From assembly GCA_014379305.1 (NCBI GenBank), contig JACMMB010000262.1, positions 1 to 13,556 of the forward strand: DNA of 13,556 nucleotides, written 5' to 3'. The first letter of the stretch is position 1, and each line of letters begins with the position of its first letter. Source of the stretch: Akkermansiaceae bacterium. GTDB taxonomy: Bacteria; Verrucomicrobiota; Verrucomicrobiia; Verrucomicrobiales; Akkermansiaceae. The notes beneath the pieces are model-generated. The model searched no databases. It saw only the letters and a list, made by a program, of their open reading frames with translations, and was not told the DNA's origin. The position numbers and the translations under genes were made by a program. Of the stretch, positions 7,411-13,556 are shown in pieces.

Positions 7411-7803
7411 ATGAAAAATGAGGATGAAAAAGCGGATGGGTGGGATGTAGAAGACGAGACTTGGAAGCTACTGGCGAAGGCTGCCCCCAACCGTGCCGGA
7501 GACAGGTTTTTAGACGAGACGATGCGGGCTGTGAAGTTGCTGCCCGATGCGGATCCGTGGTGGCCAAGGATTCTTACATTTCCTTCGTGGGCTGCTGTTG
7601 CGGGTTGTGCGGCGTTGGCCGGTTTATTTTTCATGAATGGTCACAATGATTCGGATGCTTCCAAAGCTTCTGTGGCGGTAAAGAATTCTGAGGACCTGTG
7701 GGTGGAGATTGAGGAGGAGGCAGATGCGGAAATGCTATCGGCTGCGGTTGAGCATTTGGATGAGTTTAGTGATCACGAAATAGCCAGTTTGATTGGGTTC
7801 TGA
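7411..7803 (+). CDS. Small single-span membrane protein of unknown function, anti-sigma-like layout
   Basis: A 130-residue protein I cannot assign to a named family. The N-terminal half (1-50) is acidic then basic and contains LLAKAAPNRAGDRFLDETMRAVKLLP (two blocks, 20-45), a short helical pattern I associate with cytoplasmic tails of small anti-sigma-like proteins in Verrucomicrobiota and Planctomycetota. One hydrophobic segment (about 56-75) follows Trp-rich DPWWPRILTFPSW. The C-terminal part is acidic (LWVEIEEEADAEML) and ends in FSDHEIASLIGF. A cytoplasmic N-terminus and an outer C-terminus are inferred. There is no recognisable ribosome-binding site before ATG 7411. It precedes rsfS by 79 bases and lies two genes before an ECF sigma factor, so a regulatory link is possible but unproven. 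Confidence 0.75.
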   Translation: MKNEDEKADGWDVEDETWKLLAKAAPNRAGDRFLDETMRAVKLLPDADPWWPRILTFPSWAAVAGCAALAGLFFMNGHNDSDASKASVAVKNSEDLWVEIEEEADAEMLSAAVEHLDEFSDHEIASLIGF

Positions 7804-7861
7804 TTGCTCCAGCTGGTCTTGAGAAAGCGCATTGCAAAGCCGTGTTCGGTAGGATTAGAAT

Positions 7862-7875
7862 GCCTTTCCAAAGGC
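7862..7875 (+). promoter_or_regulatory. Hairpin containing the rsfS ribosome-binding site
   Basis: GCCTTTCCAAAGGC is an inverted repeat (arms GCCTTT and AAAGGC). As RNA it could pair 5 bp around a 4-base loop. Its 3' arm holds AAAGG (7870-7874), the only Shine-Dalgarno-like sequence before rsfS, 8 bases ahead of ATG 7883. Pairing would hide the ribosome-binding site. The stem is short, so its stability in vivo is uncertain. Confidence 0.35.
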
Positions 7876-7882
7876 GATGTTT

Positions 7883-8287
7883 ATGGCGATTGAAGGAGAA
7901 GAGTTGGCAAGAGCGTGTGCGAAGGCGGCGGAAGAAATCCAAGCGGAAAAAATTCGTGTTTGGGATATGCGGGGGGTGTCGAATTTGACGGATTATATGA
8001 TTGTTTGCTCCGGATCATCGATGCCGCATCTACGCGCAATCATTCGGGATGTGGCGGGGATTGTGGAGAATGAGCATGGCGCAAAGCCGGTGAATACGGA
8101 GGGGAAAGCGGATTCGCGCTGGGTGGTTCTGGACTACATCGATGTAATGGTGCATGTCATGCACGAGGAGATGCGGGAGTTTTACGCTCTTGAAGAGTTG
8201 TGGGCGGATGCGACGGAGTTACAATGGAACGGGGCAGGTTCCGAGCAAACAGACGGGGTCCACAGGACCTCGAATTTCACCCGTTGA
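7883..8287 (+). CDS. rsfS: Ribosomal silencing factor RsfS (Iojap/YbeB family)
   Basis: In this family the protein binds ribosomal protein uL14 on the 50S subunit and blocks joining of the subunits, which damps translation in starvation or stationary phase. Family motifs are clear: KIRVWDMRGVSNLTDYMIVCSG, a long block matching the usual L-x-DYFVICSG core, then EGKADSRWVVLDYIDVMVHV, MHEEMREFYALEELWADA. An ATG at 7877 would add two residues, but the AAAGG at 7870-7874 is only 2 bases from it and 8 bases from ATG 7883, so 7883 (134 residues) is preferred. The last 25 or so residues beyond LWADA are hydrophilic and not conserved in my memory of the family. The gene sits between two small membrane-protein genes; the usual partners nadD or rlmH are not in the window. 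Confidence 0.94.
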   Translation: MAIEGEELARACAKAAEEIQAEKIRVWDMRGVSNLTDYMIVCSGSSMPHLRAIIRDVAGIVENEHGAKPVNTEGKADSRWVVLDYIDVMVHVMHEEMREFYALEELWADATELQWNGAGSEQTDGVHRTSNFTR

Positions 8288-8362
8288 GCAGCTGAGGAGA
8301 TGGGCTAACATTTCCCGGGAAGACTTGGTTTAGTTTTTTTTGCGCTTATTCGGAATAGCTGG

Positions 8363-8938
8363 GTGGCAAATAGCTCTTATGGTGTGGAGATGAGTGAGTT
8401 TGCAGATTTGGTTGATGCCCATTATGAGGCTCTTTATCGATTCGGATATTCTTTGGCCAGAAATCCTGATCGCGCCTCGGATTTGGTGCAGGAGACTTTC
8501 TGTATTTGGGCGGCAAAAGGATCGCAACTGAGAGACAGGAGCAAGGCAAAGACGTGGTTGTTCACGACCCTGCACCGGGAGTTTTTAGGGCAGAGGAGGA
8601 AGCAATCCCGCTACTCCGACGAGCCATTGAATGAGGAGATCATGGGTGCGGAGCCGGGAAATGAAGATGACGCGGAGCGCCACATGGACGGGCAGAGGGC
8701 GGTTGATCTGCTGGGAGAAATGGAGGATCTATACCGTGCTCCGCTGGCATTGTTTTATTTACAGCAGCATAGTTATAAGGAGATTGCCGAAATCCTGGAA
8801 ATTCCGATCGGCACGGTGATGTCGCGGTTGTCGAGGGGCAAAGAAATGTTGAGGAAAAAGATGGTTTCAGAGCCATCGAGCGGACCGAGAAATCTGGTGG
8901 ATGTAAAACCCGAACTGTTTCAAAAAAATCGTGGATAG
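8363..8938 (+). CDS. ECF-type RNA polymerase sigma factor (sigma-70 family)
   Basis: An alternative sigma factor that would direct RNA polymerase to a dedicated promoter set. Numbered from GTG 8363 (191 residues), region 2 spans about 17-82, with YRFGYSLARNPDRASDLVQE (25-44) running into TF (45-46) and KTWLFTTLHREFLGQRRK (63-80), the core-binding and -10 recognition part. A variable acidic linker (83-112) follows. Region 4 spans about 113-166, with YRAPLALFYLQQHSYKEIAE and IPIGTVMSRLSRGKEMLR as the -35 helix-turn-helix. No extra C-terminal domain is present. The start is uncertain: GTG 8363 has GGAA 7 bases ahead, while ATG 8390 (182 residues) begins at the usual place before region 2 but has GGAG only 1 base away. 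Its stop overlaps the next gene by 8 bases, an arrangement typical of a sigma factor coupled to its anti-sigma factor. Confidence 0.92.
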   Translation: MANSSYGVEMSEFADLVDAHYEALYRFGYSLARNPDRASDLVQETFCIWAAKGSQLRDRSKAKTWLFTTLHREFLGQRRKQSRYSDEPLNEEIMGAEPGNEDDAERHMDGQRAVDLLGEMEDLYRAPLALFYLQQHSYKEIAEILEIPIGTVMSRLSRGKEMLRKKMVSEPSSGPRNLVDVKPELFQKNRG

Positions 8939-9818
8939 GGAGAGAGCCAAGTTTATTCTAACAAGTTTCAGGCCTGATGGTGCTGACACTCAGAATCTTG
9001 ATTTCGCGGAAGCGCTGAAGGTTGCGACGCTGGATCGCGAGCTGGGCGAGTGGTTGACGCGCGAGCGCGCGTTCGATGCGGATTTTGCCGAGGCGTTGGC
9101 GAGGGTGGATTTACCGGAGGGACTTCGGGAGAGCGTGCTGCTGGCGATGGTTCAGGGAGGCGGGAATTTTACCAAAGTGGATCAGTTGGAGGATGAGGAA
9201 TGGATCGGAGCCATGGCCGGGATCAATGTTCCCGAAGGACTTCGGGATCGTGTATTGATCGCGATGGATCAGTCGGCGAAGGTCATTCGCGTGGATTTCA
9301 ATTGGCGAAAGGTGGGCATACCCTTGGCGGCGGCGGCGGGGATCGCAATGGCATTCATGTTGGTGAGAGAGGACACCGCCAGACCGATTGCCCAAGTTGA
9401 TCGGCGGATATCCATTCACGCCGTGGAGGCCGGGTTCAGGAGAACTTTCGAATCACCGATATTCAGCTTGGATAAGTTTCACAAAGACCGCGAGGTTTTG
9501 ATCTCCCATTTGAAAGAGCGGGGCCTGCCATGCGGGGACTTTTGCTTACCAAAAGGGCTGGATGGCGTCGAGAGCCTGGGTTGCAGAGAGTTGATGATTG
9601 ACGGAATGAAGGGATCGCTGGTTTGTTTCGATGAAAAGAACGGGACAGTTCATCTGATTATTTTCAATCGCGACGATGTGAAAGGTGATTTGCCTGATTT
9701 AAATCGGCCGCATTTGGAACAATCCGGGGACTGGGCGGTGGCTTATTGGGCGGATGATAACCATGTTTTCACGCTCTTGGGCATCCGTGAAAAGGAGCAG
9801 CTAGCGGAGTTTTTCTAG
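8931..9818 (+). CDS. Putative membrane anti-sigma factor
   Basis: A 295-residue protein starting with GTG 8931 inside the sigma gene, so probably translationally coupled to it and inferred to restrain it. The cytoplasmic part (1-127) begins DRERAKFILTSFRPDGAD, a pattern I associate with Verrucomicrobiota anti-sigma-like proteins. It holds two copies of one motif, DLPEGLRESVLLAM (60-73) and NVPEGLRDRVLIAM (99-112). It lacks the HxxxCxxC zinc motif of ZAS anti-sigma factors. One membrane segment lies at about 128-145 (Ala-rich, ending MAFMLVRE). The outer domain (146-295) has cysteines C201 and C205 (CGDFC), C218 and C232 (GSLVCF), which could form disulfides or bind a ligand. Its stop shares CTAG with the convergent aminotransferase gene. 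What signal it senses cannot be read from sequence. Confidence 0.78.
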   Translation: MDRERAKFILTSFRPDGADTQNLDFAEALKVATLDRELGEWLTRERAFDADFAEALARVDLPEGLRESVLLAMVQGGGNFTKVDQLEDEEWIGAMAGINVPEGLRDRVLIAMDQSAKVIRVDFNWRKVGIPLAAAAGIAMAFMLVREDTARPIAQVDRRISIHAVEAGFRRTFESPIFSLDKFHKDREVLISHLKERGLPCGDFCLPKGLDGVESLGCRELMIDGMKGSLVCFDEKNGTVHLIIFNRDDVKGDLPDLNRPHLEQSGDWAVAYWADDNHVFTLLGIREKEQLAEFF

Positions 9819-10885
9819 CAGGCCAAGACCTCGTCCATGGCGTCAATGAGTTCCTGCATCGTTGCCTCGGTCTCGTTGCCCATGTTGGAAATGCGGAATG
9901 TGCTGCCTTTGATTTTGCCGTAACCACCGTTGATCAGAAAATTATGTTTAGATTTCAGGGTCTTGATGAAGCCCGGGAGATCGAATGTTTCCGGGGTCTT
10001 GAAGCAGGTAAGCGCGAAAGACCGGCGGCCTTCCTTGGCAAATAGCTCAAAGCCGTGTTTAGCGCCCCAAGCCAGGATCATGGCATTCGTTTTCGCGTGG
10101 CGGGCTTTGCGGTTTTCAAATCCTTCCCTGGCGATTTCCCCGAGGATATACTGGAGACCGAAGAGGTGGGAGATTGAAGGTGTGGTCGGTGTATTGTTGA
10201 CCGCATCGTTTTTGGCAAACTCGATGAAATCAAAGTAGTAGCCACGATTGGTAATGGTTTTCGCGCGTTCCATGGCCGCTTCAGAGACTGCGAAAATGGC
10301 GAGGCCGGGAGGGAGTGCCAATGCTTTCTGAACGCCGGCAAGCATGACATCGATTTTGTTAGCATCCATATCCACATCGACGGTGGAGAGGGAGGAAACG
10401 GTATCTACTATAAGCATCGTATCCGGGAAGGATTTCACCACTTTCGAAATGCCGGCGAGGTCGTTGAGGACGCCGGTCGAGGTTTCAGAATGGATGAACG
10501 TAACCGTATCAAAGCCGCCTTCTGAGAGTTTCGTGCGAACGGCTTCAGGGTCAATGGCTTCGCCCCATTCAACCTGTACTGCTTCGGCTTGAAAGCCACA
10601 CTTTTTCGCGACATCGAGCCACTTGTCGGAAAAGGCACCACAGCAGAGACAGAGGACTTTTTTGCGGGCGAGATTCCGGAGAGCTCCTTCCATCACGCCC
10701 CAAGCTGAGGATGTGGAAATGAAAACGGGTCGCTCGGTGCCGAATAGCTCCTTGAGGCCGGGCTGTAGGGATGCGTAAAGAGCTTCGAAATCGGAGCCGC
10801 GGTGACCGATCATGGTGTGCGACATGGCGGCGAAGGTTGCAGGCGAGACGTCGACCGGTCCGGGATTGAAGAGTTTGGGTGTCAT
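9815..10885 (-). CDS. Class V pyridoxal-phosphate aminotransferase (alanine/serine-glyoxylate type)
   Basis: A 356-residue PLP enzyme of the class V fold that moves an amino group between small amino acids and oxo-acids. NPGPVDVSPAT (7-17) and HRGSDFE (28-34) are the family's start. HSETSTGVLND (132-142) and VDTVSSLSTVDVDMD (160-174, with D161 facing the PLP ring nitrogen) follow. GVQKALALPPGLA (184-196) holds the Schiff-base lysine K187. FRISNMGN (330-337) holds R331 for the substrate carboxylate. The substrate is uncertain: alanine-glyoxylate, serine-pyruvate, phosphoserine and 2-aminoethylphosphonate transaminases share these motifs. It lies 3 bases after dapA, so it is almost surely co-transcribed with it; a role in amino acid biosynthesis, for example serine or diaminopimelate supply, is inference. 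The start is ATG 10885. The stop overlaps the opposing gene's stop. Confidence 0.92.
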   Translation of the reverse strand: MTPKLFNPGPVDVSPATFAAMSHTMIGHRGSDFEALYASLQPGLKELFGTERPVFISTSSAWGVMEGALRNLARKKVLCLCCGAFSDKWLDVAKKCGFQAEAVQVEWGEAIDPEAVRTKLSEGGFDTVTFIHSETSTGVLNDLAGISKVVKSFPDTMLIVDTVSSLSTVDVDMDANKIDVMLAGVQKALALPPGLAIFAVSEAAMERAKTITNRGYYFDFIEFAKNDAVNNTPTTPSISHLFGLQYILGEIAREGFENRKARHAKTNAMILAWGAKHGFELFAKEGRRSFALTCFKTPETFDLPGFIKTLKSKHNFLINGGYGKIKGSTFRISNMGNETEATMQELIDAMDEVLAC

Positions 10886-10888
10886 ATT

Positions 10889-11770
10889 CTATATAAGGTT
10901 GTAGGATTCAAGCAGGGTTTTGAGGGCGTGTAGGTTTCCATTGCCCATAGGGGCAAGAGGTAGCCGGAGTTCATCGGTGCAGTGGCCTTGGAGGGCGACT
11001 GCGGTTTTGATTGGCACTGGATTTACATCAAGCGACATGAGACCGCGCATGAGGGGGTAATATTTTTTCTGCATCGCGAGAGCCTCCGGAAATTCCCCTG
11101 CGAGGCAGTGGGCGACGAGCTTGGTCATGACCTCGGGAATTAGATTGGAAGCGACGGAGACAAGGCCGTTGGCACCGGAGGCGATGAATGGAAGCGTCAG
11201 GGGATCGTCGCCGCAGAGAATTCCGAAGTTTTCGGGAAGGGCTTGGACGAGCTGGCTGATACGATCAACCGAGCCGCCGGCTTCCTTGATTGCGGTGATG
11301 TTTTTGCAATTGGCAGCAAGGCGGGCGGCGGTTTCCGGGGCAATCTCAATGGCGGACCGGCCGGGGACACTGTAAAGCATGATTGGCAGCGAGGTGTTGT
11401 CCGCGATGGCTTTGAAGTGGAGGTAAAGGCCTTCCTGAGAGGGTTTGTTGTAGTAGGGGCATACCTGGAGGGATGCGTCGGCACCCAGCTTTTCCGCAGC
11501 TTTGGTCAGTTCTATCGCTTCCGCAGTGGCGTTGGCTCCAGTACCGGCAATGACAACCATGCGATCGCGGGCAAATTCGATCGCCAGGCGGATGACTTCG
11601 ATATGTTCATCGGTATCGAGAGTCGGGGATTCTCCGGTGGTGCCGACCGGGACGATGCCTGTGATTCCACCCGCAATCTGGCGCTCAATGAGGGATTGGA
11701 AAGCGGGTGCGTCGATGCGACCGCCGCGGAATGGGGTGATAAGGGCGGTGTAGGTGCCGATGAACTTCAT
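10889..11770 (-). CDS. dapA: 4-hydroxy-tetrahydrodipicolinate synthase
   Basis: Condenses pyruvate with aspartate semialdehyde, the first committed step to diaminopimelate and lysine; a cytosolic (beta/alpha)8 aldolase. The length of 293 residues is standard. PVGTTGESPTL (41-51) holds T44 and T45. YYNKPSQEG (106-114) contains Y107, the residue of the interlocking tyrosine. YSVPGRSAIEI (133-143) holds Y133 and R138. ITAIKEAGGSVDRI (158-171) holds the Schiff-base lysine K162. These are the catalytic residues of the E. coli enzyme at nearly the same numbers, which separates it from other members of the family such as N-acetylneuraminate lyase. It lies between hisC (108 bases upstream) and the aminotransferase gene (3 bases downstream), all on the minus strand. 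There is no visible lysine riboswitch or Shine-Dalgarno sequence upstream of ATG 11770. Confidence 0.95.
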   Translation of the reverse strand: MKFIGTYTALITPFRGGRIDAPAFQSLIERQIAGGITGIVPVGTTGESPTLDTDEHIEVIRLAIEFARDRMVVIAGTGANATAEAIELTKAAEKLGADASLQVCPYYNKPSQEGLYLHFKAIADNTSLPIMLYSVPGRSAIEIAPETAARLAANCKNITAIKEAGGSVDRISQLVQALPENFGILCGDDPLTLPFIASGANGLVSVASNLIPEVMTKLVAHCLAGEFPEALAMQKKYYPLMRGLMSLDVNPVPIKTAVALQGHCTDELRLPLAPMGNGNLHALKTLLESYNLI

Positions 11771-11840
11771 GCTGGAGGCGAGGATGGGAGATGAAATGAG
11801 AGTTGGCTAGTTTTGATCGGTGTTTCGATGGCGCCGGGCA

Positions 11841-11855
11841 TTTCACCACGTGAAA
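11841..11855. repeat. Short inverted repeat between hisC and dapA
   Basis: TTTCAC (11841-11846) and GTGAAA (11850-11855) form a 6-base inverted repeat with a 3-base spacer in the 108-base gap. It could be a small operator or a weak hairpin. No T-run follows on the minus strand, so it is not a standard terminator. Confidence 0.25.
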
Positions 11856-11878
11856 ACATCTGTGAGCAGCAGTGGAAG

Positions 11879-12973
11879 TTATTTGGAAAGGACGGAGTCA
11901 AGGACTGTCAAGGCGCGGTTGTTTTCGGCAGGCGTTCCGATTGAGATGCGAATCCAGTCATTGAGCTTGTAGCCGCTCATGGCACGGACGATCACGCCTT
12001 GCTTGAGCATTTCCTTGAAAACGCGGTCGCCGTCACCGACTTCGACAAGGATGAAATTGGCGGAAGAAGGGACGAATTTGAGATCGCGATCCGTAAAAGC
12101 TTTTTCGTAGAAGGCGAGGCCTTGTTGGTTGTTGGCTTTGGTTTTTGCGATGTGATCGTGGTCGTTGATGGCGGCAAGGGCAGCTGCCTGGGCGATGGCG
12201 TTGGTATTGAAAGGTTGGCGTGCTTTCTGAAGCAGGTCTATGATGGCAGCCGGGGCGATGCCATAGCCAATGCGGAGGGCGGCAAGGCCATGGATTTTCG
12301 AAAAGGTCCGGAGGACAATGACGTTTTTTCCTTCGCGAACGTATTTGAGGATATCGGGAGGGGTTTCCAGGAATTCAAAATAAGCTTCGTCAAAGACGGC
12401 AATGGCGTGCTCTGGCAAGCGATTGACGAAGCGTTTGATCGCTTCGTGGGTAACCTGGGTGCCGGTGGGGTTATTGGGGTTGGCGATGAAAATGAGGCGG
12501 GTGTTTTCCGTAATTGCATCGGCCATCGCGTCAAGATCGTGGATGAAATCGGGGTCATCAACTTCGACGTATTTCGCGCCAAAGAGGGTTGCCATGAGTT
12601 TGTAAACGACAAAGGCGTGTTTGGCGGCAATGAGCTCGGCATCGCGGTTGAGGAAAGTGTGGCAGAGCAGTTCGATGATCTCGTTGGAGCCGTTTCCGAG
12701 AATGATGTTGGAGATGTCGAGTTTGAGATTCCCGGCAATGGCGGTCCGTAGTTTGAAGCCGCCGCCGTCGGGGTAGATGTGGGCTTGGTCGATGGCTGCG
12801 CGGATGGCTTCCTTGGCGAGGGGGGATGGGCCCAGGGGGTTTTCGTTAGATGCGACTTTGACGATGGACGCGGGGTTGAGCCCGAGTTCACGGGCGGTTT
12901 CCTCGATGGGTTTTCCGGGTTCGTAGGCGACGAGGTCGCAGACAAACTGGTTGGCAAAGTCACGGATGGGCAT
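11879..12973 (-). CDS. hisC: Histidinol-phosphate aminotransferase
   Basis: PLP-dependent class I/II aminotransferase that makes histidinol phosphate from imidazole-acetol phosphate and glutamate in histidine biosynthesis. It has 364 residues, as usual. KVASNENPLGPSP (39-51) is the family's signature start of the substrate pocket. GNGSNEIIELL (93-103) binds PLP phosphate. ANPNNPTG (164-171) and VFDEAYFEF (193-201, with D195 and Y198) are present. TFSKIHGLAALRIGYG (223-238) holds the Schiff-base lysine K226. NDWIRISIGT (338-347) holds R342, which binds the substrate carboxylate. Some HisC-family enzymes also act on aromatic amino acids, so a wider role is possible. No other his gene is in the window. 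ATG 12973 has no Shine-Dalgarno sequence in front of it. Confidence 0.93.
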   Translation of the reverse strand: MPIRDFANQFVCDLVAYEPGKPIEETARELGLNPASIVKVASNENPLGPSPLAKEAIRAAIDQAHIYPDGGGFKLRTAIAGNLKLDISNIILGNGSNEIIELLCHTFLNRDAELIAAKHAFVVYKLMATLFGAKYVEVDDPDFIHDLDAMADAITENTRLIFIANPNNPTGTQVTHEAIKRFVNRLPEHAIAVFDEAYFEFLETPPDILKYVREGKNVIVLRTFSKIHGLAALRIGYGIAPAAIIDLLQKARQPFNTNAIAQAAALAAINDHDHIAKTKANNQQGLAFYEKAFTDRDLKFVPSSANFILVEVGDGDRVFKEMLKQGVIVRAMSGYKLNDWIRISIGTPAENNRALTVLDSVLSK

Positions 12974-13123
12974 GGCGGGAAGGTGAATGTTTATCCGGTG
13001 TAATCAAGCGGGATTAGGGCGTTTTATGTCGTGCCTGCGGAACCAAGGCTGGCGATAAAAATGCTCGAATTCCGAATACATCATGAAACGAATCATGGTG
13101 ATCAGGATGGCATGCCGCTGCCC
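12974..13123. other. Intergenic gap between the M23 gene and hisC
   Basis: A 150-base gap and one of the two longest non-coding stretches. I see no convincing hairpin-plus-T-run terminator on the minus strand after the M23 stop, no his attenuator-type run of His codons and no recognisable riboswitch. It presumably holds the hisC promoter, but no clear -35/-10 pair stands out. Confidence 0.4.
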
Positions 13124-13556
13124 TCAGAGGCCTTTGAAGCCCGCGTATTCCTTGTAAGTGCCGGTGGGGACTGCGACAGGACGCCACTCGCGGTTGAGGC
13201 GGCGGTATTTGTTTATAAAACGGGTGGGATCCGCCCAGTTCGCTTCGTCTGGCGGGACGTCGTTGCGGTGCATACCGGTGGTAATGTTGTGACGGATTTC
13301 AAAATGAAGGTGGGCTGGATACATGCCGCGGTTGCTGCCGAGGGTGCCGACTTTCTGGCCACGTTTGAGTTGTTGCCCGGTTTTCACCAGGATTTTTTCA
13401 AGGTGTCCGTACAGGGAATCGACGAATTTGACCTGGCCGCTGGCTGGATCGCGGTAGGCGTGGCGGACGAGGATGACGTTGCCCCATCCCTGCCGGACAT
13501 CGTAAGCAAACGTCACGATGCCGTCCGCGCAGACTGAAACGGGGTCGCCGAGATCG
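13124..13556 (-). CDS. M23-family metallopeptidase (LytM/peptidoglycan endopeptidase type), partial
   Basis: The C-terminal part of a gene running off the right edge. The open frame continues past a GTG at 13516 to the window end (reading DLGDPVSVCADGIVTFAYD), so that GTG is an internal valine and not the start. Visible family motifs: GDPVSVCADGIV, GWGNVILVRH, SLYGHLEKI with the catalytic His of the Y-x-HL motif, GQKVGTLGSNRG, and HLHFEIR at 13292-13312 with the HxH zinc/catalytic pair. The first zinc motif (HxxxD) must lie beyond the window. Such enzymes cut peptidoglycan cross-links in the periplasm; catalytically active rather than EnvC/NlpD-like degenerate is supported by the intact HxH and YGH. 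It ends 150 bases before hisC. Confidence 0.9.
   Translation of the reverse strand, partial: DLGDPVSVCADGIVTFAYDVRQGWGNVILVRHAYRDPASGQVKFVDSLYGHLEKILVKTGQQLKRGQKVGTLGSNRGMYPAHLHFEIRHNITTGMHRNDVPPDEANWADPTRFINKYRRLNREWRPVAVPTGTYKEYAGFKGL

Noticed and set aside
8288..8362. Rho-independent terminator after rsfS, at the T8 run (8334-8341)
   Set aside because: The run is not preceded directly by a stable GC-rich hairpin; TTCCCGGGAA at 8312-8321 leaves too short a stem and is separated from the T-run by 12 bases.
11999..12751. A 250-codon open frame on the plus strand opposite hisC
   Set aside because: It is antisense to a complete hisC with all catalytic residues, shows no recognisable family motifs, and has low-complexity Gly/Val/Asp-rich content typical of a shadow frame.
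13514..13516. GTG 13516 as start of a short, complete 130-residue M23 protein
   Set aside because: The reading frame continues upstream to the window edge with conserved M23 sequence (DLGDPVSVCADG), so the gene is cut by the window, not short.
1..13556. Mobile element, phage, CRISPR, toxin-antitoxin or defence system
   Set aside because: No transposase, integrase, spacer array, terminal repeats, tRNA target or defence-type domain is visible; all long frames are accounted for by housekeeping, efflux or regulatory genes.

Overview
The window (about 13.6 kb) reads as an ordinary bacterial chromosome segment, densely coding on both strands. No rRNA, tRNA, CRISPR, insertion sequence or phage gene is visible. 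The make-up (moderately high GC, few recognisable Shine-Dalgarno sequences, an ECF sigma factor overlapping a membrane anti-sigma-like protein of a style I associate with Verrucomicrobiota, and an NPGP-type class V aminotransferase beside dapA and hisC) suggests a Gram-negative bacterium, tentatively Verrucomicrobiota. The RND pump with its outer-membrane lipoprotein shows directly that there is an outer membrane. The phylum is an inference.

Left part (15-6411, all minus strand): a TetR-family regulator of the NemR type, followed by a complete tripartite RND efflux operon in the order outer-membrane factor, periplasmic adaptor, inner-membrane HAE1 transporter. Two GGTC-type inverted repeats lie where an autoregulating repressor should bind. 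One lies between a candidate -35 and -10 of the regulator. The other is written into the regulator's last codons, about 30 bases before the pump operon. The regulator keeps the NemR redox cysteine and adds a second cysteine two residues away.

Middle part (6565-9818, plus strand): queE (queuosine and 7-deazaguanine pathway), a small single-span protein of unknown function, rsfS (ribosomal silencing factor), an ECF sigma factor, and a single-span anti-sigma-like protein overlapping it by 8 bases. The last gene meets the opposite-strand aminotransferase gene in a shared CTAG, which is the stop signal for both.

Right part (9815-13556, minus strand): an M23 peptidase cut by the window edge, then hisC (histidine biosynthesis), dapA (lysine and diaminopimelate) and a class V aminotransferase. 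dapA and the aminotransferase are 3 bases apart.

The longest gene-free stretches are about 150 bases (6412-6564 and 12974-13123), so no large unexplained region exists. I do not see a clearly new multi-gene system. The points most worth checking are the embedded operator with the two-cysteine NemR-like sensor, the sigma/anti-sigma pair with its duplicated motif and extracytoplasmic cysteines, and the hairpins just before rsfS and queE.
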